From Paenibacillus farraposensis (GTDB taxonomy: Bacteria; Bacillota; Bacilli; Paenibacillales; Paenibacillaceae), in contig NZ_JAFFQR010000043.1 of NCBI RefSeq assembly GCF_020736845.1, positions 186,001 to 250,000 on the forward strand: a DNA stretch of 64,000 nt, in the 5' to 3' direction. Below, in pieces: positions 26,969-35,886 of the stretch. The notes beneath the pieces were generated by a model that saw nothing but the letters and a program-made list of their open reading frames with translations, had not been told where the DNA came from and ran no database searches. How positions within the stretch are numbered: the first letter of the stretch is position 1; each line of letters opens with the position of its first letter. A program made the translations under genes and the position numbers.

Positions 26969-28159
26969 GTGAGGAATAATCATTGTCCAATTTGTCAGTC
27001 ATCAAGTTTAAACGATGTACTAACTCGTAGCAATATTCCCGTGTACCAGAATTTGTTGATCAATAACTTTGAAGATGCAAGACAAATTCCAAGAGGCGAC
27101 TTGAAAATTTTGGAGTGCATGGAATGTGGATTTGTATATAATAGCCTGTTTGATACAAGCAAAGTTGTGTATAGCAGTGAATACGAGAATACACAGTCGT
27201 ACTCGTCGTATTTTAATAGTTATTTAAATGATCTGGTGGATACACTTGTTACGAAAAAAGGCGTAAGTAATCTCAATGTAGTAGAAGTTGGTTGTGGGAA
27301 AGGAGGATTCCTAAAAAAAGTAGTTGAGGCAGGAAACAATTTTGGATATGGATTTGACCCAAGTTACATTGGGCCTGAAGTGGATCTCGATGGAAAATTG
27401 AGATTTGAAAAGAAACTATACAATGAAGATAGTGTCCATATCAAAGCAGATGTCGTTCTTTGTCGGCATGTTATTGAACATATTTCTGAACCAGTGATGC
27501 TACTTAAATCTATTAGAAAAGCATTGATTCACTCCCCTAATGCCAGAGTGTTTTTTGAGACGCCATGTGTTGAATGGATTTTTGAGAATAAAGTTATGTT
27601 TGATTTTTTTTATGAGCATTGTTCATATTTTAACAGGAAATCGATTTCCAGGGCATTTGAACTGGCCGGGTTTGAGATTGTAAGCATAGATCACATCTTT
27701 AATGGTCAATATTTGTGGCTGGAAGCTAGGCCTGCGGAAGATACTGGGGAATTGCCAAGTTCGTCATACACACAAAATATTGACTCAAGTAGTATCGTGT
27801 TTTCTAAAAATGAATTTGAGTGGAAACGCAGAGCATTGGAGCAGATTTCTATATACTCTAGAGGAGGAAAAACTGCAATATGGGGGGCAGGTGCCAAAGG
27901 AGTAACATTTTTGAATTTAATTGACCCGGAATTGAAATATATTGATTGTGTAATAGATGTAAATCCCAACAAGGTAGGCAATTATATACCTGGAACAGGG
28001 CATAAGATAATTGGAATTGAAAGTTTGGAAAACAATAAATTATCAACAGTTATTGTTACAAATTCCAATTATATAGATGAAATCATGAGAATAGTTGAAC
28101 ATAAAGGACTTAATATAAGAATCGTTGATATTGAAACTTGGTGTACTGAGCAAGAATGA
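26969..28159 (+). CDS. Second class I SAM methyltransferase with C-methyltransferase layout
   Basis: 396 residues, GTG start behind TGGAGGT. It has the same three-part plan as the gene at 23505: a zinc-binding-like N-terminus (CPIC, CMEC), a SAM domain (VVEVGCGKGGFLKKVVEAG, CRHVIEHISEP), and a C-terminal domain with AIWGAGAKGVTFLNL. The FYEHCSYFN motif replaces the YHEHYSYFS of the first copy. It is divergent in sequence, so it is probably not a recent duplicate but a second enzyme with another target position. It is the last gene of the sugar operon. Confidence 0.8.
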   Translation: MRNNHCPICQSSSLNDVLTRSNIPVYQNLLINNFEDARQIPRGDLKILECMECGFVYNSLFDTSKVVYSSEYENTQSYSSYFNSYLNDLVDTLVTKKGVSNLNVVEVGCGKGGFLKKVVEAGNNFGYGFDPSYIGPEVDLDGKLRFEKKLYNEDSVHIKADVVLCRHVIEHISEPVMLLKSIRKALIHSPNARVFFETPCVEWIFENKVMFDFFYEHCSYFNRKSISRAFELAGFEIVSIDHIFNGQYLWLEARPAEDTGELPSSSYTQNIDSSSIVFSKNEFEWKRRALEQISIYSRGGKTAIWGAGAKGVTFLNLIDPELKYIDCVIDVNPNKVGNYIPGTGHKIIGIESLENNKLSTVIVTNSNYIDEIMRIVEHKGLNIRIVDIETWCTEQE

Positions 28160-28396
28160 CTTTATGAGAAAAAGAACAGAGCAGCGAACTGGACGAGAAA
28201 ATGCTTCAATGGGTTTGTTTTGGATAACGGGTACTAGGTAGGAGAACTTTATGTGGTAATCTGTAGTATTATCTCTCCACCCGAATAAAGTTGCCAACAA
28301 TCCCCTTGGTTCAGATTTTAGCATTTTCCTTATCATGGTTTGCTTAGAGCTTAAATCATCTTATGTATGAAATGGTTGAAAAATATTTTTTTTTAT
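28160..28396. other. Intergenic gap between the island and flaG
   Basis: About 240 AT-rich bases without a supported gene. No clear hairpin with a T-run follows the last methyltransferase. A minus-strand frame crosses it (28043-28336) but overlaps the methyltransferase end and has no family resemblance. Confidence 0.5.
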
Positions 28397-28423
28397 TCAA
28401 TATCAAACCTCGCTAACCGATAA
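28397..28423 (+). promoter_or_regulatory. SigD-type promoter of flaG-fliD-fliS-fliT
   Basis: ACCGATAA at 28416-28423 is a one-mismatch SigD -10 with TCAA exactly 15 bases upstream, the same -35 and spacing as before flgM. It starts the distal flagellar operon right after the accessory island. Confidence 0.65.
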
Positions 28424-28455
28424 ATATAATAAATAATCCCATCGGAGGTTGCAAG

Positions 28456-28845
28456 ATGAATCTACAGTTCTCTCTTTCGATGAACGCGGTGAGTGATAAT
28501 GCAGGAGGGATAAGTCATCATAGCGAGGCTTTAGCCAATCAGGACAGCCAACAGATACAAGCGGTGAAAAGTCAAGCAGAGCTAACCAGGCTTGAAAGGG
28601 AAGGTCTCCCGATTTCTATGGGAGATGAGCAACTCATCAAGGCAATAGATAAAGCTGTTAAGGCTCTTCAGGGTCCTACAACGACGTTGGAAATGAGTGT
28701 ACATGAAAAAACACATCAGATTTTGGTCAAAGTCCTTAATAAAGATACCGGAGAATTGATTCGGGAAATCCCACCTGAAAAAACGCTTGATTTAGTGGCA
28801 AAGATGATGGAAATTGCAGGGATTCTTATAGACGAAAAAATATAG
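28456..28845 (+). CDS. flaG: FlaG-family flagellar protein
   Basis: 129 residues. The unstructured N-terminus is rich in Gln, Ser and Asn. The conserved FlaG core lies in the last 80 residues (LEMSVHEKTHQILVKVLNKDTGELIREIPPEKTLDLVAKMMEIAG). It corresponds to B. subtilis YvyC, before fliD. FlaG influences filament length in some bacteria. The ribosome site CGGAGG is well spaced. Confidence 0.9.
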   Translation: MNLQFSLSMNAVSDNAGGISHHSEALANQDSQQIQAVKSQAELTRLEREGLPISMGDEQLIKAIDKAVKALQGPTTTLEMSVHEKTHQILVKVLNKDTGELIREIPPEKTLDLVAKMMEIAGILIDEKI

Positions 28846-28856
28846 GGGGTATTACA

Positions 28857-30368
28857 ATGCCAACACGTATAAACGGATTCTCAGGAATGGATATAGATAG
28901 TATGGTTAAGTCTTTAATGACTGTCAAAAGGGTACCGTTAGACAAGCTGAATCAACAAAAACAGACGTTGGAATGGACACGTGATAGTTATCGTGAACTG
29001 AATAGTAAAATTGTTCAGTTTAGAGATAAAATTAGTACTAAAAATATGAACAATTCGAGTGCAATGAACACACAACTATCCACAGTAACAGGCAACACCA
29101 CGGCAATTAAAGCTGAAGCTAGTGCCACTGCCAGCTCTACACCTATGTCAGTGGTCGTTAACAAGTTGGCAACAAAGTCCAATATGCAGACTGCTACAGG
29201 TCTACGTACTGCTGGAAGCAGTACGGCTGATGCGACTAAAGATACAACCCTGGAGCAAATTGCAGGTAGCGGTGCGTCTGATACTTATGAGTTAAACATC
29301 AATGATAAAACCATTACATTCCTTAAAACGGATAAAATTTCAGACGTTATCGGTCGAATTAATTCAGAAGGGGCGAACGTAACTGCATCCTTTGATGAAA
29401 TTAGTGGAAAATTCTCTATTACAGCAAAAGAATATGGAGAAAGTAACAATATCAAATTGACGGGTGCTGACAAGCAAGTTAAAAGCAGTACGCTAATGGA
29501 TTTATTTCAAATTGGTTCTGCTGATGTCAAAATGGCCGAGAAGGGCGAAGTTATAGTAACCAATACGACAGACTCAAGTTCTAAAACATACACTCCTGAT
29601 GGAGATTCCCTTACGGTGAATGGGGTAAAACTTACTCTGTTAGAGACTACGGGGGCCACAGGACCGGCTAAAATAACTACCCAATCCGATCCTGCAAAAG
29701 CTTTGGAGACGATTAAATCTTTTGTAGATACTTATAATGACCTATTAAGTACATTAAATAAAAAAGTAAGCGAACAAAAGTACCGCGGTTTTCCACCATT
29801 GACAGCAGACCAGAAGAAAGATATGAAGGAAGATGAAATTAAGCAGTGGGAAGAAAAGGCCAAAAGCGGCCTTCTCAAAAATGATACCATTTTAAGTGCT
29901 GCTGTGTCTTCTATGCGAACAGTTATTTCCAGTAAATTAGGGGATCTGAGTTCGGTCGGTATTACTACAGGCCAATACTACGAAAATGGTAAACTGGAAA
30001 TTGACGAAGAAAAGCTGAAGGCAGCTTTGACGACAAATCCGGATAAGGTTTTGAATATATTCACTGGGTCTTCTGCTGATATAAACAGCAAGCCGGTCTT
30101 TAGCGAACTAAGAAGTAAGCTTGATACTACGTTAGACATGTTAGTGAAAAAAGTGGGTACGTCAAAATTTGACACTAATGCTACTATGACTTTGAAATCT
30201 GAAAGTATAATGGAAAAGCAACTTAAGGACTATAATAGAAGTATTACAGAGATGACAAAGCAACTTGATAATGCAGAAAACCGTTATTACCAGCAATTTT
30301 CGGCAATGGAGAAAGCTATGACTAAATATCAGTCACAGTCATCCAGTTTTGCAAACTTTTTAAAATAG
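28857..30368 (+). CDS. fliD: Flagellar filament cap protein FliD (HAP2)
   Basis: Capping protein that folds exported flagellin at the filament tip. 503 residues. FliD_N features: RINGFSGMDIDSMVKSLMTVKRVPLDKLNQQKQTLEWTRDSYRELN. FliD_C features: AVSSMRTVISSKLGDLSSVGI and a long C-terminal coiled-coil ending in YQSQSSSFANFLK. The ribosome site is AGGGGGT. Confidence 0.96.
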   Translation: MPTRINGFSGMDIDSMVKSLMTVKRVPLDKLNQQKQTLEWTRDSYRELNSKIVQFRDKISTKNMNNSSAMNTQLSTVTGNTTAIKAEASATASSTPMSVVVNKLATKSNMQTATGLRTAGSSTADATKDTTLEQIAGSGASDTYELNINDKTITFLKTDKISDVIGRINSEGANVTASFDEISGKFSITAKEYGESNNIKLTGADKQVKSSTLMDLFQIGSADVKMAEKGEVIVTNTTDSSSKTYTPDGDSLTVNGVKLTLLETTGATGPAKITTQSDPAKALETIKSFVDTYNDLLSTLNKKVSEQKYRGFPPLTADQKKDMKEDEIKQWEEKAKSGLLKNDTILSAAVSSMRTVISSKLGDLSSVGITTGQYYENGKLEIDEEKLKAALTTNPDKVLNIFTGSSADINSKPVFSELRSKLDTTLDMLVKKVGTSKFDTNATMTLKSESIMEKQLKDYNRSITEMTKQLDNAENRYYQQFSAMEKAMTKYQSQSSSFANFLK

Positions 30369-30389
30369 TAAAGAAAAGGGTGATCGGCT

Positions 30390-30782
30390 TTGATTTCATC
30401 TCCTCATGAAAAATATAAACAGTCCTCGGTGCAGACTTCGACTCCGGGACAACTTGTTATCATGTTGTATGATGGAGCTATTCGTTTTGTAAAGGCTGGT
30501 CTTGAGGGGATATCATCAGATGATATTCCTAAAGCCAACATGAACCTCGGCAAAGCACAAACCATCATTAGTGAGCTAATGTCCACCTTAAACTACTCGT
30601 ATGATATTTCCAAAAGTTTATATGCTTTATATGAGTATATGAACTATTTATTGATTCAAACCAATATCAAGAAGAAGATTGAGACAGGTGAAGAAGTGCT
30701 GGGTTATTTGCAAGAGTTGCGTGAAACTTGGATTACAGTAAACAAGCTGACAGCAGGCATGTCATTGTCTCAGGAACAATAA
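30390..30782 (+). CDS. fliS: Flagellin chaperone FliS
   Basis: 130 residues, TTG start behind AAAAGGGTG. The motif YKQSSVQTSTPGQLVIMLYDGAIRFVK is the FliS signature. It binds the C-terminal part of flagellin before export. It lies 21 bases after fliD. Confidence 0.94.
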   Translation: MISSPHEKYKQSSVQTSTPGQLVIMLYDGAIRFVKAGLEGISSDDIPKANMNLGKAQTIISELMSTLNYSYDISKSLYALYEYMNYLLIQTNIKKKIETGEEVLGYLQELRETWITVNKLTAGMSLSQEQ

Positions 30783-30785
30783 GCT

Positions 30786-31124
30786 ATGCTTAATGAAGCC
30801 TTATCCCAATTGGAGCAACTGACTGAGAAATTTATACTTCGACTGAGTGAGACAACTTATAAGGAAGTTGAGATTTTTGTCGAAGTTCGCCAAATGAAGG
30901 TAGATCAACTGTTGAATGCCTTGGAAAATACCACCATGACAGCGGAGCAGAAACAGAAATTAGAATATATTCTAAGTTATGATGCAATGATTAACCAGCA
31001 CATGCAATCGCTAAAACAGGAAGCCCAAAAATGGCTTGTCCAGCGGAAAGCGGCCAAATCGCAACGCAGTGCCTATGAAACTAACTATACGCCTGACAGC
31101 ATTTTAATGGATCGTAGAAAATAA
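30786..31124 (+). CDS. fliT: FliT-like flagellar chaperone
   Basis: 112 residues, all helical, 3 bases after fliS. The position and the helical pattern fit FliT, the chaperone of the FliD cap. Sequence conservation in this family is low, so the call rests mainly on gene order. Confidence 0.82.
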   Translation: MLNEALSQLEQLTEKFILRLSETTYKEVEIFVEVRQMKVDQLLNALENTTMTAEQKQKLEYILSYDAMINQHMQSLKQEAQKWLVQRKAAKSQRSAYETNYTPDSILMDRRK

Positions 31125-31132
31125 ATGTTAAA

Positions 31133-31176
31133 AGCTCTCTTCCAACACGTTTTACGGTGTGGGTGAGAGCCTTTTT
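31133..31176 (+). terminator. Terminator of the fliD operon
   Basis: GCTCTC and GAGAGC enclose an inner AACACG/CGGTGT-like pairing, followed by CTTTTT. Confidence 0.8.
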
Positions 31177-31364
31177 AACATTTTATGAAAGTATCTAATG
31201 AATTCAAAGAAAAAGATGCTCAAAAACGAAAAAACTATCAAGTTCTTATTTCAGGCACTAAAAATTAGTTTAATATATGATTAGACAAGAGCTTTTAGTT
31301 ATTGACTACTTAGCCATTGTATTATATATGGAATAACTATACATGGAAACCTTATCAATTCCAA

Positions 31365-31394
31365 TTGACAATGGATAAGTTTGGATGGTATAGT
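31365..31394 (+). promoter_or_regulatory. SigA promoter of the cold-shock gene
   Basis: TTGACA at 31365-31370 and TATAGT at 31389-31394 with an 18-base spacer, giving a leader of about 48 bases. The remaining bases from 31177 to 31364 hold nothing I recognise. Confidence 0.75.
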
Positions 31395-31448
31395 CGGAAA
31401 TGTGGGCGAGAGCTTCACTTCATTTGATGACGAAGGGAATGTTAGTGC

Positions 31449-31646
31449 ATGCAAGGTAAAGTAAAATGGTTCAATGCAGAAAAGGGTTATGGTTTTATTG
31501 AAACTGCCGACGGCGGCGACGTATTTGTACATTTTTCCGCAATTCAATCGGAAGGCTTCAAAACACTTGAAGAAGGACAAGACGTGGAATTCGATATCGT
31601 TGAAGGCGCACGTGGACCACAAGCCGCTAACGTAACCAAACTGTAA
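31449..31646 (+). CDS. csp: Cold-shock protein (CspA/CspB family)
   Basis: 65-residue OB-fold RNA chaperone. The RNP1 motif is KGYGFIET and the RNP2 motif is VFVHFSAI. The N-terminus [13 protein letters not shown] and the C-terminus [10 protein letters not shown] are standard. It binds single-stranded RNA and DNA and keeps mRNA unfolded. Single-gene unit with its own promoter and terminator. Confidence 0.96.
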   Translation: MQGKVKWFNAEKGYGFIETADGGDVFVHFSAIQSEGFKTLEEGQDVEFDIVEGARGPQAANVTKL

Positions 31647-31714
31647 TCATCCCCGGCATAGCCGACCTACATAATTGGTAAGATGGTTAGCAATGGAGAA
31701 CACGCTAGCAACTG

Positions 31715-31742
31715 CCCTTGGAATATATTCCAAGGGTTTTTT
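31715..31742 (+). terminator. Terminator of the cold-shock gene
   Basis: CCCTTGGAA-TATA-TTCCAAGGG is a perfect stem, followed by six T. The 190 bases between here and the hpf promoter show no gene. Confidence 0.92.
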
Positions 31743-31933
31743 ATTTTCTCTAAATACATAAAAAGAGTCATTAAACCATCGTCAATTCCCAAGCTATCCG
31801 GGTTCATGACGGCTCCGTTGGAGCATAATCGGCGGGCTGATTTTAAACACGACCTCCAAGGATGAGGTTACCTGATGCGTTTAAACGAAAAATAGAAATT
31901 TGTAAAAAAGCTTCGAAAATATCGGGTGTTTCT

Positions 31934-31963
31934 TTTACTTGGCGTTAACAAATGTGCTATAAT
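31934..31963 (+). promoter_or_regulatory. SigA-type extended -10 promoter of hpf
   Basis: TTTACT, an 18-base spacer, and TG-c-TATAAT. In other Firmicutes hpf also answers to SigB and SigH; no such element was identified here. Confidence 0.55.
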
Positions 31964-31987
31964 GAAGGAGCAAAGGAGGCGTGCCCT

Positions 31988-32542
31988 ATGAACTTAACAG
32001 TACGAGGTCAACAGATCGAGGTTACCGACGCTTTGAAGGACTACGTTGATAAGAAATTCAGCAGACTTGAGAAGTATTTCGATGCATCCCCGAAATCTGA
32101 CGGAAGTGTGACGTTAAGCACAACCAGAGATTTACACACTGTAGAAGTAACCATTCCTTTGCCGGGGCTTGTACTCCGTGCCGAAGACGAAAGCGATGAC
32201 ATGTATGCGTCCATTGATGCCGTGGTAGACAAGCTTGAGCGGCAAATCCGCAAGAACAAAACAAAGCTGAACCGAAAATTCCGTCAAAAAGGCAGTTTAA
32301 AAACACTTTTTGTGGAAGATCCGGCAGGCGGCGTAGCTGTAGCTGAGGATGAAGAATTGGATGAGCTAGAGGTCGTTCGCACCAAGCGTTTCTTATTGAA
32401 GCCTATGGATGTGGAAGAAGCTATTCTTCAAATGAACATGGTTGGACATAATTTCTTCGTATTTGCCAATATCGATAACGAAGAGGTCAGCGTGGTTTAC
32501 AAACGCAATGACGGTAAGTATGGTCTGATCGAACGGGAATAG
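31988..32542 (+). CDS. hpf: Long-form ribosome hibernation-promoting factor
   Basis: 184 residues. The N-terminal HPF/YfiA domain (~1-100: MNLTVRGQQIEVTDALKDYVDKKF and VEVTIPLPGLVLRAEDES) inactivates 70S ribosomes. The C-terminal domain (~125-184: VVRTKRFLLKPMDVEEAILQMNMVGHNFFVFAN) joins two ribosomes into 100S dimers. I chose the ATG at 31988, seven bases after AAAGGAGG; the in-frame ATG at 31952 lies within the promoter. Confidence 0.96.
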   Translation: MNLTVRGQQIEVTDALKDYVDKKFSRLEKYFDASPKSDGSVTLSTTRDLHTVEVTIPLPGLVLRAEDESDDMYASIDAVVDKLERQIRKNKTKLNRKFRQKGSLKTLFVEDPAGGVAVAEDEELDELEVVRTKRFLLKPMDVEEAILQMNMVGHNFFVFANIDNEEVSVVYKRNDGKYGLIERE

Positions 32543-32650
32543 CCCAAAAGCAGAAGCTTTGAATTTTAAAGTGATTTATATTTTAAAGTGAATAGTACTT
32601 ATCCGATTAAAGCATGTTTTATGGATATTAGGGAAAATGATAATAACGAC

Positions 32651-32690
32651 GAGCCTTATCCTTGCGAATCTGGCGGGGTAAGGCTCTTTT
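32651..32690 (+). terminator. Terminator of hpf
   Basis: GAGCCTTATCCT pairs with GGGGTAAGGCTC (with G-U pairs) and is followed by TTTT. It lies inside an open frame at 32588-32821, which argues against that frame being a gene. Confidence 0.75.
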
Positions 32691-32757
32691 ATATGTGTCT
32701 TTCTTGCGTCAATTGCTCTGTATCTTTAACCGGATGCAATTCTAGAGGCTACTTGTG

Positions 32758-32786
32758 TTGCGGCATGTCCTACAAACTGTTACAAT
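32758..32786 (+). promoter_or_regulatory. Possible SigA promoter of secA
   Basis: TTGCGG, 17-base spacer, TACAAT, about 137 bases before the secA start. Each hexamer has mismatches. Confidence 0.45.
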
Positions 32787-32922
32787 TTATGCAAAGAACA
32801 TCGCATGATGGGCTGGTATAGCCGGGCCTGTCAAACATATCAGGAATCAATTTCATCATGGACCCTTTCTTATTGTGAAATTGATTCTATTAATTAATTG
32901 TTTTGCGTGAAAGGGGTAAACC

Positions 32923-35373
32923 ATGCTAGGACTTGTCAAGAAAATTTTTGGTGATACAAACGAACGTGATGTCAAACGTTTAATGAAGACGGTTGAACTG
33001 ATCAATAAAATAGAGCCGGATTTTGAGAAGCTCTCGGACGAGGAACTTAAAGCGAAGACGGTAGAGTTTAGAGAGCGGCTTGAACAAGGTGCGGCGATTG
33101 AAGAAATTCTGCCGGAAGCTTTTGCAACCGTTCGCGAAGCGTCCAAGCGTGTGCTGGGCAAACGTCATTATGATGTTCAGATGCTCGGCGGTATTGCGCT
33201 GCATGAAGGCAAGATTGCCGAAATGAAAACCGGTGAAGGTAAAACACTGGTAGGTACGCTGCCGGTTTATTTGAATGCCCTGCTGGGCAAAGGCGTGCAT
33301 GTGGTTACGGTCAATGATTACTTGGCACAGCGTGACAGCGCGGAAATGGGACAAATCTATAACTTCCTGGGTCTGTCTGTAGGGCTTAACCTGGCGAATA
33401 TGGATCATGAAGCCAAACAGGAAGCATACGCTTGTGACATTACGTACGGCACGAACAACGAGTTCGGATTCGATTACTTGCGTGATAATATGGTGCTTTA
33501 CAAAGAGCAGATGGTACAGCGGCCGTTGTACTTCTGTATTATTGATGAAGTGGATTCCATTCTCGTCGATGAAGCTCGAACACCATTGATTATTTCAGGA
33601 CAAGCTCAAAAATCGACAGAGCTGTATTTCGCAGCTGACCGTTTTGTGAAGAGCTTGAATGTCGAAGAGGATTACACGCTGGATATCAAGATAAAGTCCG
33701 TTGCCTTGACCGAAAACGGTGTATCCAAAGCTGAAAATTTCTTTGGTCTGGACAATCTGTATGACCAGGAAAGCGTAACGATCAACCATCACATTGTACA
33801 AGCATTAAAGGCTAACGCTATTATGCGCCTTGATGTGGATTATGTCGTAGCTGATGGTGAAGTCCTGATCGTCGATGAGTTCACAGGCCGTCTGATGGCC
33901 GGACGTCGTTACAGCGATGGCTTGCACCAGGCCATTGAAGCGAAGGAAAATATCGTCGTACAGAACGAAAGCATGACGCTGGCGACGATTACCTTCCAAA
34001 ACTACTTCCGTATGTACCGCAAATTAGCGGGTATGACGGGTACAGCGAAAACAGAAGAAGAAGAATTCAAAAAAATATATGGTCTGGAAGTGCTCCAAAT
34101 TCCAACGAATCGGCCGAATCAGCGTGTAGATATGCCTGACGTGGTATACAAGAGCGTGAAGGGTAAATTCCATGCAGTGGTGGATGAAATTCTGGAGCGT
34201 AACAAAAAGAACCAACCGGTATTGGTAGGTACAGTTTCTATTGAAAACTCGGAGATGCTTTCTGACATGCTGAAACGCAAAGGCGTCCGTCATAAAGTGC
34301 TTAACGCCAAGTATCATGCTGAGGAAGCTGAAATTATTTCCCACGCTGGCGAAGCTGGAGCGGTAACCATCGCTACCAATATGGCTGGACGTGGTACTGA
34401 TATCGTACTAGGTGAAGGTGTGGCGGAACTCGGTGGCTTGCACATCATCGGTACAGAGCGCCATGAATCCCGTCGGATCGATAATCAGCTTCGCGGACGT
34501 GCGGGACGTCAGGGTGATCCAGGGTCCACACAGTTTTACTTGTCACTCGGCGATGAGTTGATGAAGCGTTTTGGTGCGGATAACGTACTGAATATGATGG
34601 AGCGCCTGGGCTTCGAGGAAGACCAGCCTATCGAAAGCCGCATGATTACACGTGCTATCGAATCAGCGCAAAAACGTGTCGAAGGCAACAACTTTGACCA
34701 GCGTAAAATCGTTCTCCAGTATGATGATGTCATGAACCAGCAGCGTGCTATTATTTACAAACAGCGCCGTGAAGTGCTGGAATCGGAGAACATTAAGGAA
34801 ATTGTGTTTGATATGATCAAGCCTGTCATTGAGCGTGTGGTGGAAGCACATTGCAGTGATGATATTCCTGAAAACTGGGAGCTTGAAGAAGTAGCAGAGT
34901 ATGTGAATAACAACCTGCTTGAGGAAAATACACTTACTCGTGACGATCTGTGGGGCAAGGAAAAAGAAGAGATGGTCGAAATGATCTTCGAGAAAGTTAC
35001 CGACAGATACCACAGCCGTGAAGAAATGATTGGCGAAGATATGGTACGCGAGTTCGAGAAAGTCATCGTACTGCGTGCGGTTGATAGCAAATGGATGAAT
35101 CATATTGATGCTATGGATCAATTGCGTCAAGGTATTCACTTGCGTGCTTACGGCGGTACAGACCCGCTGCGCGAATACCAATTTGAAGGCTTCGAAATGT
35201 TCCATGCGATGATCGCCAGCATCCAGGAGGAAGTTTCGACATACATCATGAAGGCACAAATTGAATCCAATCAAGAGCGTCAGGCTGTCGTTGATGAAGA
35301 TAAGATTTCGACGAGTGGCGAACCTGCTGCACCTAAAAAGAAATCCGCCCCTGCGCGCCCACGCAGAAGATAG
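32923..35373 (+). CDS. secA: Preprotein translocase ATPase SecA
   Basis: Motor of the Sec export pathway at the membrane. 816 residues. Walker [11 protein letters not shown] near residue 103. Walker [14 protein letters not shown] near 209. Helicase motifs: [15 protein letters not shown] near 487 and [12 protein letters not shown] near 524. The preprotein cross-linking and helical scaffold domains are complete. The C-terminus ends in a Lys/Pro/Arg-rich tail and lacks the usual zinc-binding CPCGSGKKYKxC(C/H) motif. No such motif is found in other frames downstream, so this is not a frameshift. AAGGGG ribosome site. Confidence 0.97.
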   Translation: MLGLVKKIFGDTNERDVKRLMKTVELINKIEPDFEKLSDEELKAKTVEFRERLEQGAAIEEILPEAFATVREASKRVLGKRHYDVQMLGGIALHEGKIAEMKTGEGKTLVGTLPVYLNALLGKGVHVVTVNDYLAQRDSAEMGQIYNFLGLSVGLNLANMDHEAKQEAYACDITYGTNNEFGFDYLRDNMVLYKEQMVQRPLYFCIIDEVDSILVDEARTPLIISGQAQKSTELYFAADRFVKSLNVEEDYTLDIKIKSVALTENGVSKAENFFGLDNLYDQESVTINHHIVQALKANAIMRLDVDYVVADGEVLIVDEFTGRLMAGRRYSDGLHQAIEAKENIVVQNESMTLATITFQNYFRMYRKLAGMTGTAKTEEEEFKKIYGLEVLQIPTNRPNQRVDMPDVVYKSVKGKFHAVVDEILERNKKNQPVLVGTVSIENSEMLSDMLKRKGVRHKVLNAKYHAEEAEIISHAGEAGAVTIATNMAGRGTDIVLGEGVAELGGLHIIGTERHESRRIDNQLRGRAGRQGDPGSTQFYLSLGDELMKRFGADNVLNMMERLGFEEDQPIESRMITRAIESAQKRVEGNNFDQRKIVLQYDDVMNQQRAIIYKQRREVLESENIKEIVFDMIKPVIERVVEAHCSDDIPENWELEEVAEYVNNNLLEENTLTRDDLWGKEKEEMVEMIFEKVTDRYHSREEMIGEDMVREFEKVIVLRAVDSKWMNHIDAMDQLRQGIHLRAYGGTDPLREYQFEGFEMFHAMIASIQEEVSTYIMKAQIESNQERQAVVDEDKISTSGEPAAPKKKSAPARPRRR

Positions 35374-35574
35374 TGAATTGAATGACGGGATATTTTTTAG
35401 AGTTACAACATTCTCTGTAATGCATATAATGGCAGGCGGCAGTACAATTACTGACCGTCGGCCATTTTTGCGCCATACAGGGGCAACTTGAATATCTAGC
35501 TATCCCTATATGTTGGAGGAAGAGTTGAGTATTCCTAAACTCGCCAAGGTTGTCTTCGTAGGTAAAAAAATTAT

Positions 35575-35604
35575 GACAAACAAGCAGGGGCCTGCTTGTT
35601 TGTC
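35575..35604. repeat. Perfect 14-bp inverted repeat in the secA-prfB gap
   Basis: GACAAACAAGCAGG-GG-CCTGCTTGTTTGTC. No T-run follows on the + strand, while a run of seven A precedes it by four bases. It may act as a secA terminator of imperfect form, or as one end of a repeat element. Two smaller hairpins follow (CCGGCTC/GAGCCGG near 35626 and GCCGT/ACGGC near 35657). Confidence 0.7.
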
Positions 35605-35681
35605 AGTCAATTCAGCAGTGAATCCGGCTCACATAACCAGAGCCGGCTATGTAAAAGCCGTTTAACTTTACGGCGGTCGAT

Positions 35682-35820
35682 AGCGGAGCGAAGGATTTGA
35701 ATCTGGAGAAGCGCCAGCGTTCGCCTTTGCAGTGAGATGCCCACCTTTCAAAGGTGTTATTCAATCAGGGCATCTTACTGCAACAGCGATCGGAAGATCA
35801 AATCATTTGCGCAGCGTTTC
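35682..35820. repeat. Large imperfect palindrome or structured element before prfB
   Basis: Outer arms GCG..GCG..GATTTGA (35683-35700) and TCAAATCATTTGCGC (35798-35812) pair imperfectly. Inner 16-base arms 35727-35742 and 35768-35783 pair with a single G-U. The innermost CACCTTT-C-AAAGGTG (35742-35756) is a perfect small hairpin. The element spans ~140 bases with no coding frame. It could be a dispersed palindromic repeat or a structured RNA in the prfB leader. Confidence 0.6.
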
Positions 35821-35886
35821 TCTACCCAGCCGTAACTCACAACGCGCTTTCACTCCCCTAACCATATATTAAAGGAGAATGACATC

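Noticed and set aside
32588..32821. 77-codon ORF after hpf
   Set aside because: It contains the hpf terminator, lacks a ribosome site and has an unnatural Cys-rich composition.
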